A DNA stretch of 64,000 bases, taken from contig JARWKL010000011.1 of the NCBI GenBank assembly GCA_029961685.1, positions 8,126,723 to 8,190,722 of the forward strand. The letters run 5' to 3'. Below the pieces are notes generated by a model that saw only the letters and a list, made by a program, of their open reading frames with translations, did no database searches and had not been told where the DNA came from. A program made the position numbers and the translations under genes. Shown here piece after piece: positions 1-10,135 of this stretch; the stretch's first letter is position 1; every line of letters starts with the position of its first letter. The DNA is from Aristolochia californica. Taxonomy: Eukaryota; Streptophyta; Magnoliopsida; Piperales; Aristolochiaceae.

Positions 1-31
1 TCTATATTCAGCGTCAACACTGATCTTGCAA

Positions 32-200
32 CTACATGTTTTTTTTACTCTTCCAGGTCACTAAGTTATCTCCAACTAGAGTACAATATCTTGAAGTAAA
101 ATTTTTGTCATTTGGAGATCCAACCCAATCTGCATTAGTGAAGCCTTCAATTTTGAGGTGTCCATGGCACTTCTGTAATCTAGTATGAAGAGGAGGTGGT
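32..200 (-). pseudogene. Copia RNase H fragment
   Basis: The translation shows the Copia RNase H start block with FTNADWVGSPNDKNFTS followed by a VTWKSKK motif, as in the other Copia copies of this window. It joins gag sequence upstream with no reverse transcriptase between them. A truncated domain with no expected activity. Confidence 0.75.
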
Positions 201-269
201 GGCAGAGTGTATACCTGAAGTGGTGGTGGCAGCAACAATGGTGGAGGAGCTTGGACGTGCTTGGAGGAG

Positions 270-1188
270 AGACCATCAGAGTTTTCATCCTCTAGAATAC
301 GTCATACTCATAATCAGTAAGGGTCTTTTTGTCTGATGGTGGTGCAAACTTATCCTCCTTTGTGCCACTAGCTGAGGCTTGATTAGCCACTGGCTTGCCA
401 TGTAGTTTCCAACAATGTTCAATGGTGTGGCCAAATTTCCCACAATGAGTACATTGAAGGGACCAGTCCTTCCACCTCTTCCTTGGCCTCCTCTGTAACT
501 TCTACCATGGCACCAGTCTCGGTCAATTGGTGTGCCCTTATTACTGGAGTACATGGCTGATGATACTTCAGTAGGAGAGGCGAGAGAAAAGTCTGGAATG
601 CAGAGTAAGGTGGCACATACATCGTCAAAAGTGGGAATAGCGAAGGAGCTAAGGAGTTGAATTTTAGCAACCTCAAGATAAGGCTTAATATTCGCTAAAT
701 AGATAGCAGTTGTTAAAGCTTCCTTCTACTTGTCTTGAATAGAGACATTGGTGGTGTTAGGTTGGGCTAGCTTCATCCTTGAATAAGGCCTCTGAACCTT
801 CTCAACTACTCATGTTAGTTGTCTCCTTATTTAATATTAAACATACTTTGGAAGACATCGTACATTTTTTATAAACTATTTGTGCTAGAGTACAACTTGA
901 CACATGTGTCCCAAACTGTTTGCCTGTATCCAAGTGGACTACATTGTTGGCTACTTGCTCTTCCATGGTGTTGATGAGCCAACAAACCACCAAGTTGTCA
1001 TTCTTCAACCACTTATTGTAAGTACTATCCTCTTCATTGATAGGTGGTGTAAGGTAACTTAGTAGGTCTCAAGTAATAAGAAATCTTTTAACCGATTTAA
1101 ACCACCTTGAGCAATTGGATAACCCTCTCAAGGGTATAGTCATGATATTGAGGATATCACTCTTACTACCAATGTGTTCTTCAGCCAT
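270..1188 (-). pseudogene. Copia gag (capsid/nucleocapsid) remnant
   Basis: Gag would coat the retrotransposon RNA in virus-like particles. The frame starts at the ATG at 1188 (MAEEHIG), then shows a gag-like block around 802-1010 with a WLINTMEEQV motif, and ends with a zinc knuckle of form C-x2-C-x4-H-x4-C (CTHCGKFGHTIEHC) at about 395-457. Stops and frame changes interrupt it near 1020 and 780, and a TAG lies near 293. The same gag start recurs at 62929. Confidence 0.75.
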
Positions 1189-2470
1189 TGAAAAAAAAAA
1201 CTGTTTATAATCTCTTCAAAAAACAATGAGAGAATAGGAGATCTTTCTTGTAAAGGACGGAGAAAAGATGTCCAATGGTAATGTTCAAACCTTGGATAAT
1301 TGAGCTAGCTTGAGGGGATGTTGGGCATAGGTCAATATTCCATCCTCTATGTAAGAAGGATAGGCGAAAAATGACTTTTTCTTTAAAAAAGTGAGAGTCA
1401 ACTGATTCACCATATCGTGATCTTTAGAAGATCTTCCATAAAATCAGCCACTTTCTAAAAATATTTTAATTTTTCTTGCCTTAATTTGTGTAGGCAAGGA
1501 TACCAAATCAATTTTTTGTAATCTTTCGGAAAAACAAAGATCTCAAGCAGCTAGAATAGAAGATCTTGTGGCTGGAAAACATTCTTCTAAATGAGGTAGT
1601 TTCCTTAGATTGGCGCCAACTTAGCAACCAAAGATGACACCTTCCCTTGCCTTTTTTTCTTGAAATATTTTGGCAAGGTAATCTTCCACTGATCTCAACG
1701 TGGAAGGGAGGAAAAATGAAAGATTCATTCAATTAAAAAACTACCAAAGCAGCACCTTAGGCTCGGCAAACCAAAAATATTTCTTGAGCTTGCTTGGAGG
1801 AGAAAATTTCTTCAAAAAGAGTGGTGCCACCTTGGTCTTTCCAAGATAACCTCTAGAAATCCTTTTTCTTTGCTTATTTTTTGTAAACTGATCCCCCAAT
1901 CTTAGCTTCACGTGGGGATCTATGCAAGAAGAATAAAAACTCCAAGAAAACTCATGGCTTTGGAACAAAACAATCAAGAGTCTCGTAAAAAATAGCTTTC
2001 CAAAGAAGCATCGAGGGAGGAAGAAGTATCCAACATAATCATCTTCTTAAGACCAACAAAAATGTCAAACTTGGATCATAAGCAGCACGAGAGAGTGTTC
2101 TTCCAAAATTTCCATGCACGAGTAGTAACTCTCCAAGCAAAAAATAAATAAATCTAGATATAAACCGATTTCTGCCAAAAACTTGCAAACCGGCTGAAAA
2201 AAATCAAGCCTTCACAAACTTCTTCCAAACTGAGATATATGATTCCAAATATTCTCATAGTATGAAGAGAACAATCTCTAAATCATCTTCTAAAAATAAA
2301 AAAACCAAGATCAAGAAGCCATCAATAGATAATAATAACAAGAACAAAAAAACTTATCTCAACTAGTTTCAATTTTGCTTCACACCAAGCCTTGCATGAG
2401 TAACTTTAATCATAGAACCTTTAGAGCATCATCTTGATGTGGGGATCCTAAATTCAATGCTCTGATACCA

Positions 2471-2915
2471 TGTTGAATTTAGGACTCCATGATTAGAACC
2501 TCGATCAAAGTAAGTGAAAGAGAGAAGAAGAGAAGGAGAGAAGGAGAGAGGGAGAGGAGAAGAGAAGGAGAGAAGAAGAGAAGAAGAACTCGAGTAAAGA
2601 AGGGAGAAGGGCATAAAAGGGATAGAACCTTTAGGCTAAGAAAGCTTGGACAAATTGAGAGAAGGGGAGAGAGACTTGATGCTCTACTCCAAGCCAAAGG
2701 CCTCTATTTATATTTTTGAGAGGATGTTACAGTATGTATAATGCCCTTAGGGCAACAAGCTTTGCATGAGAAAGGACATAAGTAGACATGTTCTCCTTGA
2801 CTAATTGCACCCTTGTGCCGTCTTTATGAGATGCCATCTTATTTACAATCATACCACCTCTTGGATGTGTGGACCTTCTCCATACTTGTGTGGGCTTGGG
2901 CCCATCTAATAGGAA
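2471..2915 (-). repeat. LTR (5' LTR of the Copia derivative)
   Basis: Starts TGTTGAATTTAGG immediately after a CTCTGATACCA box, the complement of the iMet tRNA primer site. It matches the LTR at 63538-63947 through the purine-rich start, the CTCTATTTATA box and the CCCTTAGGGCAA block. The right end is unclear because similarity stops near 2915; 2916-3010 looks like the U3 part of another LTR of this group. Confidence 0.7.
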
Positions 2916-3180
2916 AAAGACATAAGATAATATACACGAACTTGCATAATTACAATTCTACGCCATCTCTATGGAAGTTATGTTTATTTACTAGCCATAC
3001 CACCCCAACACACGTGAGTGTCTTTTAACATATAGAATCCATAAAGCTTCTTTTCCTAAATAGAACAAATAAGCAACATTCTTCAATCACGAAGTAGTTT
3101 TATGGAACACCAATCCGACGACAAAAATTCTATGCGAAATGTAAACAGTGAAAAAACCTCATTAACAACAATAGACTAGT

Positions 3181-3469
3181 TGTTGGAAGATATCTCAAAG
3201 GGGCATTAAGGTAAATACCTTCCCCACATCAAAGAGATGGCAAAGGGTATAAATTAGTATCATTTTCATAGGGAAGGCACAATGGTGTAATTAGAGAAGA
3301 TGATGTGTGTCTATTTATGTCTTTTTATTTTGAGAGTTTGTAGCCCTTAGGGTAATGTAGTCATTGTAACCTTCCTTCATAAACTATAAATAGAGGCTCA
3401 AGGCAAGGGGTAGATTATTAAGTCTCCCATCTTCTCTCTCAAATTTGTCCTTACTCTCTTCTCTCAAAC

Positions 3470-3527
<58 letters not shown>

Positions 3528-3645
3528 TCCCTAGTCGTCCTTCTCTTCTTCTCCTTCTTCCTCTTCTTTTCTTATTCTCTCCTTCTTTTTTCTCTCCTCT
3601 CTCACTCCCTTGGCCGATTACCTATCATGGGTCCTAAATCTAACA
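3181..3645 (+). repeat. Solo LTR
   Basis: Begins TGTTGGAAGATATC and ends CCTAAATCTAACA with no internal region on either side. It contains CTATAAATAG (the LTR TATA region) and a long CT tract. The same LTR, on the opposite strand, is the split LTR at 29932-33177. Flanking 5-mers are CTAGT and AAAGT, only a partial match, so the target duplication is decayed. Confidence 0.75.
3474..3523 (+). repeat. (TC)n microsatellite inside the solo LTR
   Basis: About 25 uninterrupted TC units lie in the U5/R part of the LTR. Related LTRs carry shorter AG/CT tracts here, for example about 30060 and 47530. Confidence 0.95.
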
Positions 3646-3938
3646 AAAGTGAAGCTTTATCCACCAATGCAGTAGAGGGAGAGGAAGGAAGAAGGAAAGA
3701 AAGGAGGAAGGAAAAAATGGAAAAAGGAGAGTAAAAGTGTTTCCAATGAGTTTCTTTTGCCAGCGAATTTTTAAATTGGCTATTAGAAATTCTTCTCTTT
3801 CAGAAAATTTAGAATTCATTGGGAAATGTTTGATTTTTCCCAGTGAATTCTGAAATTCACTAGGAGAAATATTTCCTCTACTGAATTCAAATTCTCAGAC
3901 AAAAATACTTGTTGATAGAAGTAATTTTTCTTGTAGTA
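3646..3938. mobile_element. CACTA-like transposon end (degenerate)
   Basis: The segment ends TTTTCTTGTAGTA (3926-3938), one base off the reverse of the CACTACAAGAAAA terminus. Upstream it holds several direct and inverted short motifs around GCCAGCGAATTT and CAGTGAATTC, the style of CACTA subterminal repeats. The same GCCAGCGAATTT motif occurs near the CACTA terminus at 13611. No transposase is visible. Confidence 0.5.
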
Positions 3939-4818
3939 TAGATACACAGAAATTGGGATCAGTTGTCTGATACTGCTGTTAAGGCTGTTCATGCCCTTCC
4001 CTTTCTTTTCTTTCGTGGCCAGGGAAAGGAAGCAGAAGGTAGTTTTAGGAACAAAGCCCCAGATTGCAAAACTTGACATTGTACCTCCACCTTTGAGGCT
4101 TAGGCTGAGGAATAGAACACAAGAGAGGACACCACTGGCTATATACAAACCAGGGATCCATGCGACCAGGACCCAAACCTACAATTCATTATTTGTCGCA
4201 TAAGTTATAGGGGGACACATTAAAAATGAAAGACCGAAAAGCTTTATTAGGTGTCTTTGTATTTTAATTTGGGAAGGTAAACGAGACGCAACGAACTGAT
4301 TCTCCAAGCATCACAGCCGAAGGGGACCTGGAAAGATGAAGCTCACAAATTAAACAAGCTACGTATTCAAGTAATAAAGAATTAGGGGTCGCGTTGTGAG
4401 CATACTTGTAGTATCCAATTACATAATTTCTCTGCTGGTCATTGAAGGGTGTGAAAGTTGAAGAAATTAGGCAAATATATTAAGGCACAGAAGTAAATGA
4501 CTGTTTCTAGTTTAGGAATAGTTTAATGTTTGCGTGACCGTATTTTATATCAAAGGGTCGTCTGATATGGGATTGGTAGGATTTGAGGGAGGCTTTGAGT
4601 GGGCTGGACATGCAAGCGAGATGCAAGTTGACTTAAACCTTATGGCTTCGTTATCTTCTTTACAAACTGGTGTTATTTGTTATCATGTCACCGCAGAGAA
4701 GACGGAGATTGAAGACGCGCATCCTGGTGATGCTGCAAGAAGAAGACACCAATAGAGTGAGAAAGCGAATAGCTGAGAAGTTAGAGAAAGTGCAGAAGAA
4801 GAGAGGAAGGTGGAGAAG
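3939..4818 (+). other. Non-repetitive DNA upstream of the STOP-like gene
   Basis: This is the only flank free of obvious transposons, so it probably holds promoter and 5' leader. The last 60 bases before the ATG are AG-rich (AGAAGAGAGGAAGG), typical of a plant 5' UTR. An open frame at 4534-4755 (73 codons) could be an upstream ORF if transcription starts before it, but it resembles nothing I know. No convincing TATA box can be assigned. Confidence 0.4.
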
Positions 4819-5948
4819 ATGATGGGTGGTGCTGGTTCAAGTCTCGGAAATTTCCCCCAGAGCTTTCAAGTCTGTGGTGTGATAGATAATATGTTGTCAT
4901 CATCGGCTGCCGGAACCGGTGCTGTCGATGCTACTCCGACCTTTGAAACTCATCCAACCTCACTAATATGCAACCTCTCAATGCTGAGTGAGAAAGTACA
5001 ACAGGTTCAATCCATGGTCAACGCAGTGATCTTCCCTGAACAAGGTTCACAGGAGTCTGCAGCCATGGCAGTAGTTTCAATGGCCACTCTTCTTCAAGAA
5101 ATTGTAGTTATCGCGTCCTCTATCATGTTTACTTGCCAGAAGATGACCCTTGATACTCAGAACACCCACAATGGAGAAGCTTGTAATAACATTGGGGCAT
5201 CAAGATCCAGAAGAGAAGAGGGAGTTGATGGTGTCTACCTAAGAGAAGCCGCTGATAGACCCTTCTTTAATGCCGAAACAATTGATGGACTCCATGATGC
5301 TAACATTCTTAATCGGAACAATGAAATGAGAGAGGAGGGATTTCGACATGAGGTAAGAATCGAAAATGATTCCCAGAATTTTATAACAGAAAATTGTGAC
5401 AACATAGAGGTGGATGCCGCGGATTTGTTGGCGAAGTACACACACTATTGTCAAGTTTGTGGCAAAGGTTTCAAGCGAGACGCAAACCTAAGAATGCATA
5501 TGAGAGCACACGGAGATGAGTACAAGTCCTCCGCTGCTCTGAGCAATCCGGCAAAGAGTGGTGGTGGTGGTAGTAGCAGTGGCAGTAACTCGGCGCAGTA
5601 TAATAAGGAGTACATGGGTATGATAACTCGTCGAGGAAGTACTCTTGTCCACAAGAAGGTTGCAAATGGAACAAGAAGCATGCGAAATTTCAGCCACTAA
5701 AATCCATGATATGTGTTAAGAATCACTACAAGAGAAGCCATTGCCCAAAGTTGTATGTCTGCAACAGGTGCGACCGCAAGCAATTCTCCCTCCTATCCGA
5801 TCTCAGAACCCATGAGAAGCATTGTGGTGATCTCAAGTGGCAGTGTTCATGTGGAACTACTTTCTCCAGGAGGGATAAGCTGATGGGTCATGTGGCTTTG
5901 TTTCTGGGGCATTCTCCGGCACCGAATTGCTTCCCGGACCAAGGGTAA
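4819..5948 (+). CDS. STOP1-like: STOP1/STOP2-like C2H2 zinc-finger transcription factor, frameshifted
   Basis: STOP1 and STOP2 are nuclear C2H2 factors that activate acid- and aluminium-tolerance genes in roots. I start at the ATG at 4819 (a second ATG follows at 4822). Finger 1 is clear at about 5449-5515 ([19 protein letters not shown], ending H-x3-H), preceded by the family motif [12 protein letters not shown]. Fingers 2-4 follow in another frame: C-x4-C after KYSCPQEG at about 5637, then [20 protein letters not shown] and [16 protein letters not shown]. The switch from frame 1 to frame 3 is confined to 5632-5636 (CGAGG), two bases more than whole codons. Without it the product would be about 375 residues, close to Arabidopsis STOP2 (about 373) and shorter than STOP1 (about 500). 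As written, frame 1 stops at 5698-5700 and loses three fingers. No other lesion is visible, so a sequencing error or a very young mutation are both possible. The gene appears intronless. Confidence 0.85.
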
Positions 5949-6311
5949 GGCAATCAAAAGCTTTCTTTTTTGTTGAGTACTTTGGGTTGTTCACTGTAAT
6001 TAATAAGATTCTCCTTTTAATTAGATGGGATAAGGTGGTTTATGATTAGAAACTCGTATACGACTTGAAATATGAGAATCCTAATAGTAGTCACTGTGTC
6101 GTCCTTTCAATGGTGGAATCACTGCTCCTATAGGTCTTGTTTCGTCCTTTTAGGCAAGGCTGGGTGGGTGAGTTCGGAGAGAGAGTGAGGGGCTGAGCCT
6201 TTCTCTTTGGCTTTATAGGGAAGCTGTTTTCTACCTCTCCTACCTAGAAACACTCCCTTGAAATTAGGTTTAACCTGAAAATAGATTTCTATCATTTCTT
6301 GAAAAAAGACT
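5949..6311 (+). other. 3' flank of the STOP-like gene
   Basis: Contains AATTAATAAGATT about 50 bases after the stop, a possible weak polyadenylation region, and no open frame or repeat that I recognise. Confidence 0.35.
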
Positions 6312-6720
6312 TGTTAGAAGGTAGGAGCCAGCCCACACGTCCTTGAGGTGTGGCATGAGGTATCATCTCATAAGGATGCAAGATTCTCTCCCTTGATTTT
6401 GTAATCTTCCCTTAATTGAAGTAATTAATCTTCCCTTGATTGAAGTAATTAGGGAACTTAATTGATTGAGGAGTTTCCCTAAATATGTAAAAAAAAGTAT
6501 AAATAGGGGTCTTGGTTAAAGGGATTTCAATCAAGCTTTTCTCTTCTCACAATTCGTGGAAGACTCTCTTCCTTAGCCTAAAGGCTTTATTTCCATTTCC
6601 TTCTTCTCTCTTCTATACTCGAGCTCTCTTTTCTCTTCTCTTTTATTTTCTTCTCTTCTCATTCTCTTCTTCATCTCTTATTTTGCTCGAGGTTCTAAGC
6701 ATGAGGTCCTAAATTCAACA
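6312..6720 (+). repeat. Solo LTR
   Basis: Starts TGTTAGAAGG and ends CCTAAATTCAACA, flanked by AGACT (6307-6311) and AGACC (6721-6725), a 5-bp target duplication with one change. A GTATAAATAGGGG box marks the LTR promoter. It resembles, on the other strand, the LTR at 47446-47934. Confidence 0.85.
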
Positions 6721-6774
6721 AGACCTAAGAAAGAAGGATGACATATGTATATTACGTGTTGGTCAGTTATTAAC

Positions 6775-7214
6775 TGTTGGAATATAAGCTCAAGCCCACA
6801 TGACCAAGGAAGGCCCACATATCTAAAATTATTATAAGATGGGTCACACGACCAAGGAAGACCCACAAGATGGGCCCAAACCCATAAGAAGTAGGACCTA
6901 CAATGATTACCATGAGCTGACATCCTTTTCACATCAGTTGGAAGATCAAGAAAGACTCACAAAAGTATCTTATCTTATGGTCACGTCAAAGAAGAGTTTT
7001 AGTTTAAGTTATGTTTGTCTTTTATCTATATTGAGTTATTAATTATGTTATGACTTATCTTTAAGTGTTAGAGTTTGGGTGTAATTGGGACAAGGGTATT
7101 TTTATTGTTATTGGACTCTACTACCTTCCTCAATTATAAATAGAGGTTTATGTACTCTGATTACAACAAATTATTGATGTCAATGAAGTATTTTACTTTT
7201 CCATAAATTCAACA
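6775..7214 (+). repeat. Solo LTR with perfect target duplication
   Basis: Starts TGTTGGAATATAAGC and ends CCATAAATTCAACA. Flanks are TTAAC (6770-6774) and TTAAC (7215-7219), a perfect 5-bp duplication. It belongs to the LTR family of the element at 20258 and of the - strand LTR at 50597-51030. It landed at the edge of the old Gypsy-like LTR that continues at 7215. Confidence 0.92.
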
Positions 7215-7607
7215 TTAACCTTGCTACAAGAAGAGCAAAATTCAACTTTTTTAATGCAAAAGGGAAGAGAGAAAGAAAGAGAGAGGAAAAATCATAAATT
7301 TGGAGAAAAAAAATAGAAAACAAGTTTCTTAAGTGTTTTTTTTTAACTTCGTTTAGTAGTTTACTTCAGCTCCTTAAATAGATATTACAATAAACTGACT
7401 CTCAAGGACAGGCTAGGGCAGGCCCCAACATGTGACACCAGATACTAACTTCTACTTTGTTACCTCTTAATGCCCATTAGATGACTAATTAATGAAAATG
7501 ATACAAAACTTGTAGTAGTTACTCGTACATTTTTACACCTAAACTCTCTACTCTACCCTTATATATAAAATAACTAAAATACCATTGGGCTGACTATACT
7601 TCTGACA
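7215..7607 (-). repeat. Degenerate LTR, left copy
   Basis: Similar over its length to 14040-14428, sharing GATGCAAAAGGGAAGA, TTTAGCTCCTTAA-like and TATATATAAAATAA blocks. It ends ACTTCTGACA. Its first bases are cut off by the solo LTR at 6775. Confidence 0.65.
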
Positions 7608-8002
7608 ATGGGTTGTTGACATTCTTCCCCTCTTTGAAGAACCTTGACATTAATGTTCGGCTGTAATTTTTGTTTGCATCAACCTTTATCATTCTAAATA
7701 ATATGATCATCATCTCCATTATGGAGTCAATACTTCAAAAAGTGGTGATTTGGAAAAATAACTTCATAACAATGAAAAACTTCATCTTGTTGCTGTTGGA
7801 AGGCCATTGTCATTGTTGGAAGCATGGTGGGAAAATTCGGTGAGGGACATAATATGACAGAAAGATAAATGTGAAAGCTAATTTTGGGCTTTGGTGTGGT
7901 TAAAAAAAAAAAAGAAAGGGTCGTTTGGGAGATGTCATGGGAGTTGGCAAGATAAAAGGTAAAAGAGCTAGCTTGGGTGGTGTGGGGGTTCATAGTGGAA
8001 CT

Positions 8003-8718
8003 TGTTATGAAAAACCGATGACAATAACGAGACAAGTAATCACATAGCACAAAGATTTTACGTGGTTCGGCAAATTGCCTACGTCCACGGAGCTGCAGAG
8101 GATTTTATTTCAAATCAATTGATCACAATAAAATAGTACCTGATTTCCACAAAGAAATCACAACGACACAAATACAACGTCCCAAGAGAGTCTCTCTTTG
8201 TCTTCTCATAGTAGGACACAATGCGTCACCCTTCTCTGTTCAAACAGAGTCGCCTTTCTCAGCCTTCTCTTGTCCGGCAATGGCGAGGCACAATAGCCTC
8301 TCTTCCGGCACCGACGAGACACAACAGCCTCTCTTCAGGCAATGGCGAGGCACAATAGCTTCTCTTTAGGCAACGACGAGGCACAACAACCTCTCTTCAG
8401 GCAACGACGAGAATGGACCCGAGCTGCTGTTTCTGGGCTGCAACAACGTCGACCTCACTCTTTCGGCGACGATGAGGCACAACAACGGCGAGGGTTTCTG
8501 ATCCAACAACGGAGTCGAAGTCCCGAGCTTCGCTATTCGCACACTCTTATTTTTTGCTCATTCTCTGTAAGTTCCAAAGACAGACACAGAAAATCAAATC
8601 AGACTGAGGGAGATTTAATTTTCCCTTGAGTGTAGCCCACGCCAAAGGGCAAAATGAAATCACAAATGCTCTTCATGTCCTGCTCGCACGTGTGGACCAG
8701 ACTCCACTGTGCTCAACA
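8003..8718 (-). repeat. 3' LTR of the Tork-type Copia
   Basis: TGTTATGAAAAACC to GTGCTCAACA, 716 bp. Next to it at 8719-8735 is ATTCTCCCACTTGGAGA, the complement of a purine tract that primes plus-strand synthesis. It carries four 31-bp tandem units where the 5' LTR has five. Confidence 0.93.
8276..8399 (+). repeat. 31-bp minisatellite in the LTR, 4 units
   Basis: Units start at 8276, 8307, 8338 and 8369. Each begins GGCAAYGRCGAGGCACAA or a close variant and ends in CTCTTYMGG-type sequence. A partial fifth start follows at 8400. Confidence 0.9.
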
Positions 8719-8808
8719 ATTCTCCCACTTGGAGACTGGTACACCCACTGTGTCACCCTCTTCCTCAAACATGATATCCACTACCTCTGCAACTCACTGC
8801 TCCTGTCT

Positions 8809-10093
8809 TCATGCTAGAAGACCAACTGAAGTTGTACACAACTTCAGTTTCTCAAGTGTAACACCCTTTGTCAACATATCAGCAGGGTTCTTACTTCCAC
8901 AAATTTTCTCAAGTACCAACAGTCCATCATCTAACAATGATCGTATAAAATGATACCTGATTTGAATGTGCTTTGTTCTGGAATGAAGTGTTGGGTTCTT
9001 GGCAAGGAATATGACACTCTGACTATCACTGTAGAGAGTGCCCTTCTGATTCTTCTTACCCAATTCCTCCAAGAAGCCCTGTAGCCAGATCACCTCATTT
9101 GTAGCTTCTAATACTGCAATGTACTCAACTTTTGTGGTAGACGAAGAAACAGTTTTTTGTAGATTTGAACCCCATGAAACTGCAGTACCACCCAGATTGT
9201 AAACAAAACCTGTGGTACTTTTCTGCTATCAATATCTCCAGCTAGATCAACATCAACATAGCCCCTCACCTCTAAGCTCTTTCCTGAGAAACACAAGCAC
9301 GTATCTGAGGAGCCTTTTAAGTACCTCATAATCCACTTCACAACTTCCCAATGTTGTTTTCTTGGGTTACTCATGTGTCTACTCACAACTCCCACTGAAT
9401 GGGCAATATCCAGTCTAGTGCAAACCATAGCATACATAAGTGAACCAATGGTTGAGGCATAAGGAACCTTACTCATGTAATCTAGTTCCTCCTCTGACTT
9501 AGGTGACTGATCCTTGCTGAGTCTGAAGTGATTGCCCAAGGGTGTGCCAACTAGTTTGGCCTTATCCATATTGAACCTGCTGAGTACCTTTTTCACATAC
9601 TCAGCCTGCGAGAGTCTCAACGTGCCTCTAATTCTGTCTCTAACAATTCTCATACCAAGGATTTGCTTCATAGCTCCCAAATCCTTCATTGCAAAGTCCT
9701 CTGACATATGCTTCTTCAGATTATTGATCTCATCAATACTAGCCCCTGCAATAAGCATGTCATCCACATACAGTAACAGAATGATGTAAGAATTCTCAAA
9801 ATACCTGACATAGAAACAATGATCTGCCTAACATCTGACGTACCCAGCACTGCACATAAAGCTGTCAAATTTCTTGTACCATTGTCTAGGAGCTTGCTTC
9901 AGGCCATACAAGCTCTTCGTCGGTCTGCAAACTGAACCTTCCTTTCCCTATACTGCAAACCCTCAGGTTGGTGCATAAAGATGTCTTCTTCAAGGTCTCC
10001 ATGAAGAAAGGCTGTCTTCACCTCTAACTGCTCAAGAAATAAATCTTCAGTAGCAACCATGGACAGTACTAACCTGATGGTTGTAATCTTCAC
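8809..10093 (-). pseudogene. Copia reverse transcriptase C-terminal half and RNase H
   Basis: This would copy element RNA into DNA and remove the template RNA. On the - strand, 10093-9899 holds the RT block ending AFLHGDLEEDIFMHQPEG. 9767-9108 holds the D-D active-site block (MDDMLIAGA) and the connection domain with VCTRLDIAHSVGVVSRHMSN. 9093-8809 holds the RNase H end with HSRTKHIQIRYHFIR and NPADMLTK. At least three frame changes break it (near 9780-9900, 9230 and 9100), so no single protein is made. Confidence 0.88.
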
Positions 10094-10135
10094 AACAAGA
10101 GAGAAAATTTCAGAGTAATCAATACCCTGCTTCTA

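Larger units (their letters stand above)
1..2915 (-). mobile_element. Copia deletion derivative, cut by the window edge
   Basis: Read on the - strand the order is LTR (2471-2915), iMet-type primer-binding site, a leader of about 1.3 kb, gag, then directly an RNase H tail that runs to the window edge. Protease, integrase and reverse transcriptase are missing, so this is an internally deleted copy. A sister copy of the same family lies at the other end of the window (62167-63947), with similar gag start, leader and LTR. Leader segment 1310-1990 is absent from that sister copy. Element identity is confident; the exact LTR end near 2915 is approximate. Confidence 0.8.

Noticed and set aside
3991..4203. 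70-codon + strand frame upstream of the STOP-like gene
   Set aside because: No similarity I recognise and no gene-like context; the opposite strand is equally open.
4534..4755. 73-codon frame upstream of the STOP-like gene
   Set aside because: Could be an upstream ORF, but transcript start is unknown and the peptide resembles nothing known; not called as a gene.
7727..8050. 107-codon - strand frame across the Copia insertion edge
   Set aside because: Part lies in the LTR, and across the restored empty site the frame meets a stop; no domain seen.
8276..8411. 31-bp repeats that could suggest a CRISPR array
   Set aside because: Units are contiguous with no spacers and sit in an LTR of a plant retrotransposon.
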